Source of the DNA: Symsagittifera roscoffensis
Lineage: Eukaryota; Xenacoelomorpha; Acoela; Convolutidae
Direction of reading: 5' to 3'
NCBI RefSeq assembly: GCF_963678635.1
Contig: NC_087066.1
Coordinates: 52,594,312 to 52,658,311 of the forward strand
Length of the DNA stretch: 64,000 bases
Part shown: one piece after another, positions 1-11,667 of the stretch
How positions within the stretch are numbered: the first letter of the stretch is position 1
Layout of the letters: each line of letters opens with the position of its first letter
Program-made: the position numbers and the translations under genes
Notes under the pieces: generated by a model
Databases searched by the model: none
Seen by the model: the letters and a program-made list of their open reading frames with translations, nothing else
Told to the model about the DNA's origin: nothing

Positions 1-660
1 AGGAAAGTATTGCCAATGTTCTTCTGTCGTTAGCAGTGGAGAAAAAGGCTCAATTTTTCTCTCATGTAAAGCACTCTCTCATGCTAAAATCGTAAGTCAA
101 GTATACTCATAATCAACTTGAAAATTTAAAAAACACTGACTTTGTTCACAAATCAAGCTATTGAACTGGTTTGAGCGTTATCAAATTTCAGCTAAGAACA
201 ACTAAATCAACTCTTTTAGAACTGACACGCCACTTTATATATGTTTTGCGAACTTCACCACTGAGGACAGAATAAAAGTAACAACTTTCATGGTTGAGGT
301 TTTTAGCTTAATTGAAGCAGTCTCTATTGATGCATCGCCCATGGATTTTAACCGATTTCAATGGGTTTCCGATCCAAAAACAAATCTATTATAATCCGTT
401 CGATGTAAATATCAGACCACGAAATTGTTTATATTGCCATTATAATCAATTATTTTTGAGAAAAAAAAATCCGTTATAATATAAAACAATCTACCTATAA
501 ACTAATGCTTTTTGAACTGAAATCGATTAATTTTGTCAAAATAATCCATTATAATTGATTGTTTTTGAAAAAAAAAACTTCCGTTTTATTCAATTTTTTA
601 GAACTAAATTTAATTATTTTTGTAGAAACTTTGCAAACTTTGTAACAAATTCTGTTATGT
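1..660. other. AT-rich intergenic DNA, no gene seen
   Basis: I see no coding exon, RNA gene or repeat that I can name. The sequence has runs of A and T and short internal similarities (several TTATAATC-like motifs between 385 and 560), suggesting an old degenerate repeat. Confidence 0.5.
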
Positions 661-960
661 TCAGGGGCGGATTTAGGGGGGGGGGGGGGCGGGGGGGCGG
701 ACGCCCCCCCCCCTCAGGGATTCGACCCCCTGCCGACCCAAAGGCTCCCCCCTTTGATACTTTTTCAGAAATCCATTTTTGGCGGACCGACCCTGAAATT
801 TTTCTAAAGGCGCCTTTGGCGCCAATATATACTAACTTTGAGGGGGAGCGCGCGCCAAAAAAACGCAATTTTTTTGTCAAAATTTTTCAAAAAGTGCCCA
901 AAAATGGCTTTTTTGACTGTTTTGACCTCCCCCCCCCCCCCCCCCCCCCAGAGAAGTTTT
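661..960 (+). repeat. MITE-like repeat starting CAGGGGCGGATTTAGGGG (family G)
   Basis: The block begins with a G-rich end, runs through long G and C homopolymers, then contains a recognisable core (CTTTGATACTTTTTCAG, GGCGCCAATATATACT, GAGCGCGCGCCAAAAA). The same core recurs inverted at about 39540-39720 and, more diverged, near 21680, 25820, 39745 and in each unit of the 42947-61305 array. GGGGCGGAT-type ends are common on non-autonomous DNA transposons of invertebrates; no transposase is present. Open frames here are low-complexity Gly/Pro-rich artefacts. Confidence 0.6.
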
Positions 961-1505
961 TCGCGCATTGAAAGAAGGTTTGGGGGATTTTACTCCAACT
1001 CGTAGCTAACTCCCCCCCCCGCTCCGAAGTTTTTTCATCCCCCTTCTCCAATTTTTTGAATCCACACCCCATCCCCATCCATCTTCAGTGATTATGGGGG
1101 AGAGGTAAACTAGTAGGAGGTTATAAACTGGGGGGGGGGGGGTGTAAATTGGGGAGTTTGAGATAAGGGGATGGAGTTCACTTTGAATATCTTCCGAATG
1201 GTGCGAAGAGCGGTTGTGTTAACAAAACTATTAAATAATGTGTTCAGCTGCCATGCTTTGAAAAAGTAGAGAAAACAAAAAAATATAAAATCTTTATGAA
1301 ATGTAAACATGAAATGTAGCAACTGAACTAAACAGGAAATGAGATAACTTTGAAAACTTGTAAGTTTCATCATTAACCTCTCATGAAAATCCTTTCAAAT
1401 CAAATATAATGAAATATATTGGATTTTTTTGACATAAAAATATTGTGGATTATTTTGATGGATTATAATCGTTTTTTGTATTTTTAAAGAAAAGTTCTCC
1501 AATAA

Positions 1506-2228
1506 GCTTCTTTCAACCACTTTGGAACGATTTCTAGGACGGATTAAATCTTCGCTTATGCGTTAATAGCGCGAAATATATCGCGCGTTAATTGTCCCAA
1601 ATTAGCCAAAATGGCAATCTTTAAACCCCCGCAACTCAGGTGAAATATCTTTTCAATTTTGAGCTCAGGAGAAAAATACCTTTCGAATGATAAAATGGCT
1701 GATTAAAAAATCAAAATTTGTCTGAATAAACAAAAACTCTCCCCGAGCACAAATATTCAGTTATTTTCGTATCGAAAGTCGGAACAATAAGAATATCACT
1801 GAGTAAAAGAGAGAAAACATGAACAAAGGAAGTTTTGTCAGTAAAATCCAAAACTGCAAGAGGACTACTTGTTGTCGTCGATTCCCGCAACACAATTCTT
1901 CTTGTTCCGACTTTCGTAACGAAAGTAATAGAATATTTGTGATCGGTGTGAATTTTTTTTTCTTCAGACAAAATTCGACTTTTTAACTAGCCATTTTTGA
2001 CGGAATTTTTTTGATATCATTCAAAACGTATTGCTGCCCTGAGCTCAAATTTGAAAAAAAAAAAGATTTCACCTGTGATCTTTTTTCGTAAAGTTATGAT
2101 GGTTTACAGATTGCCATTTTAGCCAATTTGGGACAATTAACGCGCGATATATTTCGCGCTATTAACGCGTAAGCGGAGAGTTAATCTAATCCGTCTTAAA
2201 ATGCTTCCAAATTGGTTGAAAGAAGCTT
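1506..2228. repeat. Foldback element, copy 1 (long inverted repeat)
   Basis: The left arm reads AAGCTTCTTTCAACCACTTT, then a stretch rich in GCGCGAAATATATCGCGCG, then a TCTGAA..GAGCACAAATATTC segment. The right arm, ending at an AAGCTT near 2227, repeats the same blocks in reverse order and complement, with imperfect arms of about 250-300 bp round a centre near 1800-1880. A 454-bp stretch (1548-2001) is found again without a difference at 3112-3565. No transposase is encoded; an 86-codon open frame is incidental to the repeat. Confidence 0.75.
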
Positions 2229-2425
2229 AATTGCCATATATGATTTATTACAAGGAGCGAAATCTATCCTTTTTTTACTTTATATGGCGATTGGGGGGAT
2301 GATTTTCATTAAAAATTTCAAATTTTCATTTTATTTTAATACATTTAATTTTTTAATGTTACTACTGCTCCATAAAATTTTAAAAGGCAGTCGGAACATT
2401 CATGGCTTCGACCTTCTACTTCAGT
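2212..2425. repeat. Left arm of a larger inverted repeat
   Basis: This segment (TTACAAGGAGCGAAAT near the start, GGCAGTCGGAACATTC near the end) matches the complement of about 4150-4365, which holds GAATGTTCCGACTGCC and ATTTCGCTCCTTGTAA in the expected reversed order. The two arms enclose about 1.7 kb, including foldback copy 2, so foldback units are nested in a larger palindrome. Confidence 0.6.
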
Positions 2426-3111
2426 GAGCCAAAAATTAACATATGATCCTAATTTCTATTATGAAGATTGTTTTAAACTATTCAAAGCAGAGAAGTCAAT
2501 GTTGAGTTTTTGCAAATTGAAATAGTTTGATTAAGTTCTTGTTTTTGGGTCTTTAAGTGAATAAGGTCCCATAGTTTTTGGAACAAATACTAAAGTGCTG
2601 TTTTGGCATGTTTTTTTCGGCACTTCCCTTCACAATGAGTTTCATTTTCAAGAGGCTCTTATCAACGTGGTAGTTCGCCCCAATTTTTCTCCGATTATTG
2701 TTTCGACTTTTGAAGAAAGTATGGATTATATATGCTCGGGGTGTTTTTTCAATTCAGACCAAATTTTAAAATTATTTGTCATCGAGGAATCGATCCACTG
2801 ATCCTCGCCTTCCCAAGAGGGGCGAGCTCACCACGAGACTTTCGTGAACCGTGAATAAAGGAGCGCTGTGATTCTTTGATGCTGAAAGTTTTATTGCGCA
2901 TTATTGTGCATGGCGAATTATCTCGCACTACAAAAATGTTCCAAATTTAATCGAGGCCGCAAGTTCATTAGTCGGCTCTACCTTTATTAAACATTTATGT
3001 TTTAGTCGATTAAGTTGAAACATTTTCAGTAAAATCAAAACTTGAGCAATGCTTTCAAAAAGGAAAACTACTAGGTTAGAAATGTTTTCTCTTTACTTTT
3101 TCTCGCTAATT

Positions 3112-3880
3112 ATCTTCGCTTATGCGTTAATAGCGCGAAATATATCGCGCGTTAATTGTCCCAAATTAGCCAAAATGGCAATCTTTAAACCCCCGCAACT
3201 CAGGTGAAATATCTTTTCAATTTTGAGCTCAGGAGAAAAATACCTTTCGAATGATAAAATGGCTGATTAAAAAATCAAAATTTGTCTGAATAAACAAAAA
3301 CTCTCCCCGAGCACAAATATTCAGTTATTTTCGTATCGAAAGTCGGAACAATAAGAATATCACTGAGTAAAAGAGAGAAAACATGAACAAAGGAAGTTTT
3401 GTCAGTAAAATCCAAAACTGCAAGAGGACTACTTGTTGTCGTCGATTCCCGCAACACAATTCTTCTTGTTCCGACTTTCGTAACGAAAGTAATAGAATAT
3501 TTGTGATCGGTGTGAATTTTTTTTTCTTCAGACAAAATTCGACTTTTTAACTAGCCATTTTTGACCAATTTTTTAAATTTTATTCGAAAGGTATTGTCCT
3601 CCTCAGCTTAAATTTGAAATGATTTTTCATCTGTGATCGTTTTTCGTAAAGTTATGGGGGTGTAAAGATTGGCATTTTGGCCATTTTGGTCATTCAAAAG
3701 GTGTTGTTGTCGTAAGCTTGAATTTAAAATGTATTTCTCCTTGATCATTTTTCGTAAAAATGTATGGGTATATGAGTGTCATTTTGGCCAACTTGGAAGA
3801 ATTAACGCGCGATAGATTTCGCGCTACTAACGCGTAAGCGGAGATTTAATTCGTCTTAAAAACTGTTTCAAATTAGTTGA
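3112..3880. repeat. Foldback element, copy 2
   Basis: The first 454 bp (3112-3565) are the same as 1548-2001. After that the right arm diverges from copy 1 but still ends with the GCGCGAT..TTTCGCGCTA block and the GTAAGCGGAGATTTAAT motif in inverted orientation. It lies between the arms of the larger inverted repeat. It contains no recognisable gene. Confidence 0.7.
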
Positions 3881-3989
3881 AGGAAGATTATTTGCCATAA
3901 TTGAGTGTTACTACGAACAAAAATTATCACTGCACTTTTTATAGCGGCTCTTTTTCCTTCCTTCCACCTCACATAAACATCAATTTTAT

Positions 3990-4800
3990 TTTGTAATGAG
4001 GGTTTTTACAAGGTTAATTATGAAGGCCAAATCTGTTTGTCATGGCCTAGTAACTACTAGCAAGTCAATTTTCATAGCAATCGGAACAGTGATTTCACTT
4101 GTGAAAATTTGCAGGTGGGGCGAAAAGGAACAAGACTGCTCGTATCAGGGCGAAACCCTGAATGTTCCGACTGCCTTTTAAGGTTTATGGAGGAGCAGTA
4201 ATAACATTAAAAAATTCAATGAAAAAAAAAACAAAATAAAAAAAAAAATTTCTAAAATTTGAAACTTCTTTTTTATAAAAATCATCCCCCACACGCCAAA
4301 CAAAGTATAAAAGGATAAATTTCGCTCCTTGTAACAAACCAATTTGGCTCATATTTTTCTTTTAACCAATTTGGAACGATTTCTAAGGCGGATTAACTCG
4401 CGCGTTAATTGTCCCAAATTGGCCAAAATGGCTATCTTTAAACCCCCGTAACTTTACGAAAAATGATCACAGGTAGAATATCTTTTCAAATTTGAGCTCA
4501 GGACAACAATACCTTTCGAATGATGAAAAAAATTCCGTCAAAAATGGCTAGTTAAAAAGTCGAAATTTGTCTGAAGAAAAAAAACCCACCCCGAGACAAA
4601 TATTCCGTCACTTTCGTATCGAAAGTCGGAACAAAAACAGTGTGGGGGGATGGTTTTCACAAAAAAAATCTCAAATAAAAAAATATCCTTTTTTTTGCAC
4701 TCAAATTTTTCTTGTTATTACTGCTCCATAGACTTTAAAAGGCAGTCGGAACATTCTGGGCTTCGCCTGGATACGAACAGTCTTGTTCAGTTTGTGAACT
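3990..4800. repeat. Third member of the foldback family and right arm of the larger inverted repeat
   Basis: Two opposed copies of a block containing CAGTCGGAACATTC or its complement lie at about 4130-4190 and 4730-4790. Between them is the ATTTGGAACGATTTCTAAGGCG..CGCGCGTTAATTGTCCC series seen at 1520-1600. It is a composite of the same family with small deletions relative to copies 1 and 2. No gene is seen. Confidence 0.55.
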
Positions 4801-7239
4801 TGCTAAATCCACAAACTTCCAAATCTTAGATATTTAGACATTTCAGACTTGTAGACTTTTAGACATAAATACACAAAGCCTAGTCTTTTATGTTCTTAAA
4901 TACATTCATAATTAAGTTTTTTAGTCGGTTTAATCTACTGATTAGTGATTTGAAAGTTTAAACATTTCGAAGTTATAACTTTAATCTGATTGGTTTGGCT
5001 TTATTCAACCCTTTTTCGACGTTTCCAATTTAATCGTGACTGTGATTGTTTTACAGCACTTTTTTCAGCAAATTAGGCGTTAAATTGCAGCAATAGAAAA
5101 TGAAGCAAACTCTACGCCTGGAGCTTTTTAAATATTAAATTATTTACAAAAAATAGATGCGGAATTTGAACATATGGAATTTTTTTGGCTTTCCTGTTGT
5201 TTTTTTTTCTTAGCTCAACCAAATAGTTACTGGCTTTTTAGTTTGAATTTTTCAAACTGCATGGTTAAAATTTATTTCAAAGCATCTTGGAATTTACACA
5301 AAAAAAACTTTGACAGGAAGTGAAATATCCCATAAAACTTGTAGCGTTTTCTCTCCGGATGCGTTTGAGATCTTCAAAAAACAACCAAACTTCAGAGTAG
5401 CGAAACTGAAAATCTTCAAAATTAATCAATGCCTGAGCCATGTTATGTTTTTTTAGTCAAAACCACTGACTAACCTGGGTTGAAGTGACTGTTTTCATGA
5501 AAATTCTAACACAGAGACGAAGCGAAGCTTTGCCCTTTTTGCGATACAAAAAAAATAGCAGTGCAAGCCGGCAGACAGGAAAAGAAAGTCAATAAGTCCA
5601 ATACAGCCAAAAAATTTGAAAAAACTAAAAATTAAAAAAGTCCAAATGTTGTCTGGAGTCATGTTCTCTTTAAGGAAAGAAATACAGTGGACGTCATTCA
5701 TTGAGATTTTAAAAAAAGTTAAGAAGCGGCAATTGAGCCGATGAAGTTTAAGTAATTTCGCGAGGAGCCAAAAATATAATTGTTTTCAAAAAAAAGATTT
5801 GTATTATAAGTTCTACTCTAAAAAGTTTAGCATTTTGTGCGATTGAGGATGAGGCATAAACTTATGCTTAGTTTGAAACGACCTCAAACTAGTTCACTAA
5901 ACATATAAAAGATAAGGCGAAATCATTTAAGCCGAACAAAAATTTTAAGCAATAAAAAAAGAAAACAAGCAAAATGTACGAAGTCAAGCTGGTAAAATTG
6001 AAAATTGCAGGAGTAATTCGAAATTCTGAAATCAACTACATCGAACATTGCGTGCAAAAGTATCAATTATACGATGGGCGGTTGAACCGACAAAACATTA
6101 GGCAGACAAACTTTGGGCTGACATTTGATTTGGAAAAAAAAATTTCTAGTTTGAGAAAAATAGTTCCTGGTCAGATTCGATCTATGATATTAACCGTCTC
6201 AAGCGTATTCTTCATCTCAAAGCTAATTGAAATATAAGTTCTTACATTCAATTTTGTCGTTTTATAAGAGTCTCAATTCAAAATGTGATAATTAGTTCAT
6301 GGAGCTTGAAGTAAGAATTTTAAAAAATAATAATCACCAATAAATCTCAACGACAAACATTTGTTTGCCCAGATTTTAAAAACAACTGATGCAATCATGG
6401 TTGATTTATTTTTTTTCCATAGAACTCAAAACTTTGAATAACTTTAAGGTTCAATATTTAAACTTAAAACACTCGAACTTGAAATTAAAACTATTGGCAC
6501 TTTATTGCAGAGTTATGTTTAGGAGAAAATTCACAAGTTGGCCTATTAATCAATAAAAATTGGCCTAAAATAGATGGTTTTAATTTCAGTTGAAAAAAAT
6601 GTTTGCTAATAATAAATTATTAAACGATGAGAGTGATATCAATTGTACTTGAAATTATGAAATTATGCGAGGAGAAAGATAGTTAAGCTAAAAAAAACGT
6701 TTTAAATTATTTAAATTATCGAATTTTTGCAAAACTGTTCAAAATTAATTCACTAAAAATAGCTGTGCTGCCGTTTTAATAGTAAGTTGGATATTAATAA
6801 TTTTAAGCTATTACCTATTATTCGATTTTCTTGCTACCTGTTTTGGAAATTGTTAACTATTTGGACCTTGTTATCTATTTCCCCCTATGCATGTATTATT
6901 TTTGACAACCATTTCTGCATAAAATATACATTTCAAAAATTTCCACATTTAAGCGCGTTTTCATTTTCGCGCGTTCGCATTCGTATTACTCACTATTTAT
7001 ATAATACCCACGTGAAAAATTTTTAAAATTTATATTTTCTGGAAATTATTTTTAGCTAATGAAAATGTGGCCGCCAAAGTTGAATTTCTGAAAATCGAAA
7101 TAAGGGGGCGGGGGGGGGGAATAGTTAACAAGATCTTCTGTTCTTAACTTGAATTTATCGATTAACTAACAGCGAAACTTTTGCATGTCGGACTTCTTAG
7201 GCATTTCAACATATTTGTTGTTATACTGCATTCTGTTAA
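4800..7239. other. AT-rich DNA, no convincing gene
   Basis: The only frame of note is 5974-6237 on the plus strand (87 codons, ATG). It shows no domain I recognise and no splice context. Part of the DNA around it (about 5900-6130) loosely resembles 29230-29460 (shared GAAATCA, TGCAGGAGTAAT and CAGACAA motifs in order), so it is more likely an old dispersed repeat than a gene. A G-run lies at 7105-7120. Confidence 0.4.
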
Positions 7240-8153
7240 CCCGGGTTGACCTCCATACACCGAAAATTATTATCATACAATTTCATACATCAAGTGTGCG
7301 GAAAATGCTTGTCATACAATTTTCATACATATACAAAAAAATGGTTGAAAAAAGATATTAACTAATTTCTGCGGCTGTTTGATTCTAATAAGACAGTCTG
7401 GTGATAAAAAAAACTAGATTTTTGTTTTTTGCAAAAAACGCTTATCAAACAATTCCCATATATGGAAATTGTATGACTAGCATTTTTTTATGGCGACACA
7501 AAATTTTTTCAAAGTAATTTAAAAATTTTTTTTTCAACCTCAAATCGAATTTTATACAAAACGCAAAGAAACATTTTCCAAAAAAAAATTACATCCAAAA
7601 CTTAGTTTTTTGTGTGCATAACATAGTCCTGGATACGATAATGTTGGCTTTTTTCCTTTTCACGTAATAATTTTTTTCAGAAACGCTGAAAAATCCTAAT
7701 TTTTATGGCGTGTTTATGTATGCCTTGATCAATGTCTAATAATGTAAAAATTCACAATTTAAAATAATCATTGTTGGAAAATTTTGCCAAAAAATAAAAG
7801 TTTGTTACTTTTGTTATATCATTTGTGAAAGACAGCCTTAAGACAACTCAGGTCGTTTGCTATGCATTGTAAACGCAAGACATTGCAACTTTTGGTTTTT
7901 TGAGTATACCAAGGTCTTTGTCACTCGTGTTCGGTTACAAGAACAACCCAAAAATTTTTTCAGAAAACAAACTTAAGAACAAAAAATCATTTTTTTGGTT
8001 TATGGAAAAACATCTATCATACAATTTTCATGTATAGAAAAATGCTTATCATAGAGATTTCATACAATTTTCTGTACGTATGGAATTGTATGAAATTGTA
8101 TGACAAGTTTCTCATATATGGAAGTTGTACGATAAGAAGTTTTGGTCAACCCG
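7240..8153 (+). repeat. Palindrome-rich MITE, copy 1
   Basis: The ends are inverted repeats (CCCGGGTTGACC at 7240; GGTCAACCCG at 8144-8153). The interior is filled with ATACAATTT / AAATTGTATGA motifs in both orientations round CATATATGG-like centres. Two further copies lie at 26807-27500 and 35854-36685. It encodes no transposase, so it would depend on an enzyme supplied in trans. Confidence 0.75.
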
Positions 8154-8865
8154 AGAAATTGCTTGATTAAGATTTTAGAGCCGCTTTCTTTAGAGTCGCT
8201 CAAATTTTACATTAATTCTTTTGCTGTTTTTAAGACGTTTCAGGATAACCCTCATTTTGTATCTTCCTACTTGCGGAAATATTAGAGTTTGAGAATCGCT
8301 CAAAATTGAATAAAGAGAGGTTAAAAAAGAAATTGTTTTAATAAGCATTAAGATTCCTCATTGTGTCATCTGGCCTTGTCTTAAAAATTGTTTGAAACTC
8401 AGTTTTCATTTAAACCGTTTTGGAAATGTTCATGTCCTTTTTATGTTAAAAAACAAGTCTAATATTTAAAAAATTTGTTAAATTCATTGATGTTTATGAC
8501 AAAATATTTTTCTGCTGTATAAAAACACGCAAAGTAAAAACGGAATTTAAGAAGAAAGCTTTAAACATTGTCGGTTGTAGCCAGTAACTCAAAACATGAC
8601 CACAGCTTTCAATCCATTGTCTTTCAAAACATGGCCAAATCCAAAAAATTAAACTTTACCTATTGCAGATTTTGTTAAAAGGCCTGAATATACGGAAATT
8701 GACCTTTATTGGCTAAGAATTTCTCCAATAATTGTTTTTTTTTCTCTAGACTCATCACTGTTTAAAAGGGGTTAAGGTTTTAAAAAGCAATATGAAACAA
8801 AGACAAATCTGCACCATTTATAATCATGATTGAGTTAAATTGTTTAGTATATAAGCAAAATTGGA

Positions 8866-8966
8866 GCAAATTTTCTTAAATGAATTTCATCATATGATCT
8901 TGAACCCTAAAGAAAAGTTTTTGTTGATCGAAGATCATATGATGAAATTCATTTAAGAAAATTTGC
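8866..8966. repeat. Perfect 36-bp inverted repeat with 29-bp loop
   Basis: The left arm 8866-8901 (starts GCAAATTTTCTTAAATG, ends ATATGATCTT) is the exact reverse complement of 8931-8966. The loop is 8902-8930. No gene, and no copy elsewhere in the window that I noticed. Perfect arms imply a recent origin or maintained pairing. Confidence 0.9.
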
Positions 8967-9374
8967 TTCCTATTTTGAAATACACCCCATGATATAGTTA
9001 TGACTGGCTATATAAATGAAAACTTCTAAAGAACAGTACGAAATAGTATAAAAAAAATCATCAAAGTTTCTTGAAACTCAAAATCATGCACAATCAAATG
9101 AATACCACAAGATCGTTAGCACATTCTGCAAAAATTGCTTGAATCATACAAAAATATTTTCCCGCAATTCCTGAAATTCAAAGTTTTAAAAGCATACCAA
9201 ATAAATTGAGAGAATAATTTGTTTCTCAGAATAATGAAAATTTTGCATGCACGTTTGATATTATTCTGTAAGTTTTTGTTCCGACCATTTGAAAATCGGG
9301 GAGGAACTTTGTGTTCAAGTGCGTTTTAGTTTTTTTTTTTCATTTTGTTTTCCACGCAAAATCAGGCACCTTAA

Positions 9375-9620
9375 ATAATCATCGGAATGGGTCGAGTGAT
9401 ATATCATATTCAAGCCTTTTCAGTCTTGATTCGAACGACAATAAAAAAAATTTGAAAAATGTTCACGGTGTTGAGTAAAACCGAATCAATTTTTTTTACT
9501 TCGAGCTAATGAGGTGACGTTGTAGGCTTACAATAGCTTATCTCAGCATATTTTAAGCCGTGAAAACTTGATTTTACTCAAGTAAAGTTGTTTTTTGAGT
9601 TTTTTTAGCGCAAATTTGGG
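9375..9620 (+). repeat. Dispersed repeat (GGGTCGAGTGATATATCAT family), copy 1
   Basis: The block containing CATCGGAATGGGTCGAGTGA and CTTGATTCGAACGACA recurs at about 40990-41200 and, more diverged, at 41280-41480. No coding potential was recognised. The rest of 8970-11000 is AT-rich, with a faint relative of the foldback family at 10180-10440. Confidence 0.55.
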
Positions 9621-11031
9621 AATAAACAAATTTGGAAATGGTTTCTTGGAAAAAAATTTTCGTTTTTTTTTTCTTGTCATTTTTAATCAAAAACTGTTTT
9701 CCAATTGACCTATTGTATTATGTCTCTCAAATATGCGCTTGCTCTAATTTTTCGTTCAGATCTTTTTTATCACAACAAGTAGAAAAAAACGACACCAATT
9801 GAAAAAAAAAATTTCTAAGACTGTGGTCGGAGCCTTATGTGCTACTTGCACAGAAACCGATTATCTTTGTTTTTTTAAATTTGTTTATTTAGCATGAGTG
9901 AGTGAATGTTCTGACTGTCCCTGAATCCATATTGAATAGTTTTTGGAAATGAATTTAATGAGAACTACAAAATTTGGACAATATCAGAGATCAAAAGATA
10001 AAAAATTGAGTCGTAAGAGCTTAATACGGTCGAATAGCTAGCCTCAATTCAATTTAGACCAGTTTTGCTGAGCAGGATAAATCACCATGCGTAAACATTT
10101 CGCGTTAGGCTTCAGCATTATGAATAAAATATTCAAAGCACGCATAAATTAGTCGAAAGCATGGTCAAATTGGCAATTTTCAAACTCTTAGAACGCTTTA
10201 AAAATGGTCGGAGATAAAATATCTTTTTACATTTGACATCAGGGAGTCGATATCTTCAATGGGGTTTAAAAATTTTGTGTTAAAAATTATTATTTCAATC
10301 GCCGAAAATGTGCTGAATAAAAAACACACCAACCAAGCATAAGTATTCTGTTTCTTGAAAAGTTGGGACCAAAAAATTAAGTTTTGCAGCAATAACTCTT
10401 GTCTGAAGAATTTTCTATGCCATTAATTGTTTGCACAAAAAATGGAAGTTGTTTCCATAAATTTTCGTGAAAAGACGCATAAGTTTGTCTTTTTTTCCAT
10501 CTTTTTATTGCTCACTTTCAAATTGACTGCTTTGATTACAGCAATCACTGCCTAAAATGTCACTTTGAACAATTTATGAACCAAGCAAAATCGTAAAAAT
10601 TGGGAAAAAAAGAAGTGCAAAAATTCGATTTTAAAAAAAGGAAATGTAAATAATTAATTATTTGGTATCTCGCATTTGAAGCACTAGGTGAATTCACTGC
10701 AGAATTGTTTATATATTGCGTTTTTTATGAGCTGAGTTGTCTTAGTTTCATAATGTAGTCTTTCAAGAAAATTGAGGAGTTGTTTAAAAGGCGTTTTATG
10801 GGCAAAAGTTATCTTAGTTTTTTTAATTTCAAAAAAACGCATCATTAAGAAAAACTAAGCTGAAAAATGTTCACTTGTTTATTTGATTAATTAATCAATT
10901 ATCCAGAGTTGGTTTGTTTAAACTGCTTTGAATGCAAAATTAAACCATTTTGCTTATTGCTATCCACTCGTGATTAAATTCATCTTATTCATTTAAGTTT
11001 CCCCGATTGCTTTTCGAGTTTCGAGGAAAGA

Positions 11032-11148
11032 ATGCAAGGGTATAAAGTAGTGCTTGGGGCCTCCTTGCTCACGTTGATGTTGGTTCTGCTCGGAACTTCT
11101 GTGATATTTGACGGCATTTCAACAATGACAGGTGTCAAAAAAGTTCAG
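11032..11148 (+). CDS. First coding exon of a host gene (signal-anchor segment)
   Basis: The ATG at 11032 opens 39 codons ending at 11148 with CAG followed by a good splice donor, GTATGT. The peptide (MQGYKVVLGASLLTLMLVLL...) has a short polar N-terminus and a hydrophobic stretch at about residues 6-26, typical of a signal peptide or signal anchor. The exon ends in phase 0. The BEL1 element begins 14 bp after the donor, in opposite orientation. The next exon in the same phase on this strand is 22045-22221, so I infer one gene; the family is not recognised. RNA data would be needed to prove the join. Confidence 0.55.
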
Positions 11149-11157
11149 GTATGTTCA

Positions 11158-11162
11158 ACTGA
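11158..11162. repeat. Target-site duplication of BEL1, left copy
   Basis: ACTGA lies immediately outside the left LTR and is repeated at 20909-20913 outside the right LTR. A duplication of about 5 bp is usual for BEL/Pao integrases. This fixes the ends of the element and shows insertion into the intron of the gene starting at 11032. Confidence 0.85.
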
Positions 11163-11654
11163 TGTGCGCGTAAATCTCCACGATTATATAAAAAACGGTT
11201 TTCAAACACTTTAATTAATGAGTATTTTCTCGGCAAAATAACTCCGGAAGTTTGAAAATATAACGATAATTTATAATTTTTAACAAGCTTTATCATCGGT
11301 AACATCGGCCACAATAAACTGCATAACTCAATGTAAGCTGCAAAAATGGCCAGTATTTGTCCTTGAGACAAATTGCTCTTTTTAAAGGTCAGCCTTAATC
11401 AAGGCTGAACCAAATTAGAGCGAAAAGACGGTTAAAATAGGTTTTGGGGGGGTTCGAACCTGGGTACGGAACATCCCATCAAGTTCGGTGCATATTCGAG
11501 TTCTAGAAAGGAAATGACCTAGTCGGGATTCGAACCGGCGCCGAACCCGCCGGGACGCACCCTGTATACGCTTGGCTACTGTCCCTATATGCATTTACAT
11601 TTTGGTTCAGTTTTATATGCATTTATACTATTGTTTTATATTTGCGCTGCAACA
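11163..11654 (-). repeat. BEL1 3' LTR
   Basis: 492 bp. On the element's strand it begins TGTTGCAGCGCAAATATAAA and ends CGCGCACA. It matches 20408-20908 apart from about seven substitutions and the length of one G run (about 7 versus 16). It contains the tRNA-like segment annotated separately. The host exon ending at 11148 lies just outside. Confidence 0.92.
11519..11586 (-). repeat. tRNA-like (SINE-head-like) segment inside the 3' LTR
   Basis: On the minus strand it reads GGGACAGTAGCCAAGCG (A-box-like, as in tRNA-Leu/Ser) followed by GCGCCGGTTCGAATCCCG (B-box-like GGTTCGAATCC). A second GGTTCGAACC lies further on, next to the G run. The acceptor arms do not pair well, so it is not a functional tRNA gene; it looks like the head of a tRNA-derived SINE or a tRNA fragment. 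The same segment lies in the other LTR. Confidence 0.55.
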
Positions 11655-11667
11655 TCCTCCACCCCTA
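11655..11667 (-). other. BEL1 polypurine tract
   Basis: On the minus strand the bases just before the 3' LTR read AGGGGTGGAGGA. A purine run at this place primes plus-strand DNA synthesis in LTR elements. It overlaps the end of the conceptual integrase reading frame. Confidence 0.75.

Noticed and set aside
614-971. Open frames rich in Gly, Pro and Arg
   Set aside because: They are translations of G and C homopolymers and a MITE core, on both strands.
1711-3535. Two identical 86-residue proteins on the minus strand
   Set aside because: The frames lie wholly inside foldback-element sequence; identity comes from the duplicated 454-bp block, not from protein selection.
5974-6237. Small gene of 87 codons
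   Set aside because: No domain, no splice or polyadenylation context, and loose similarity of the DNA to another non-coding stretch near 29230-29460.
11519-11586. Functional tRNA gene
   Set aside because: A- and B-box-like motifs are present, but acceptor and T arms do not pair, and the segment lies in an LTR and is duplicated with it.
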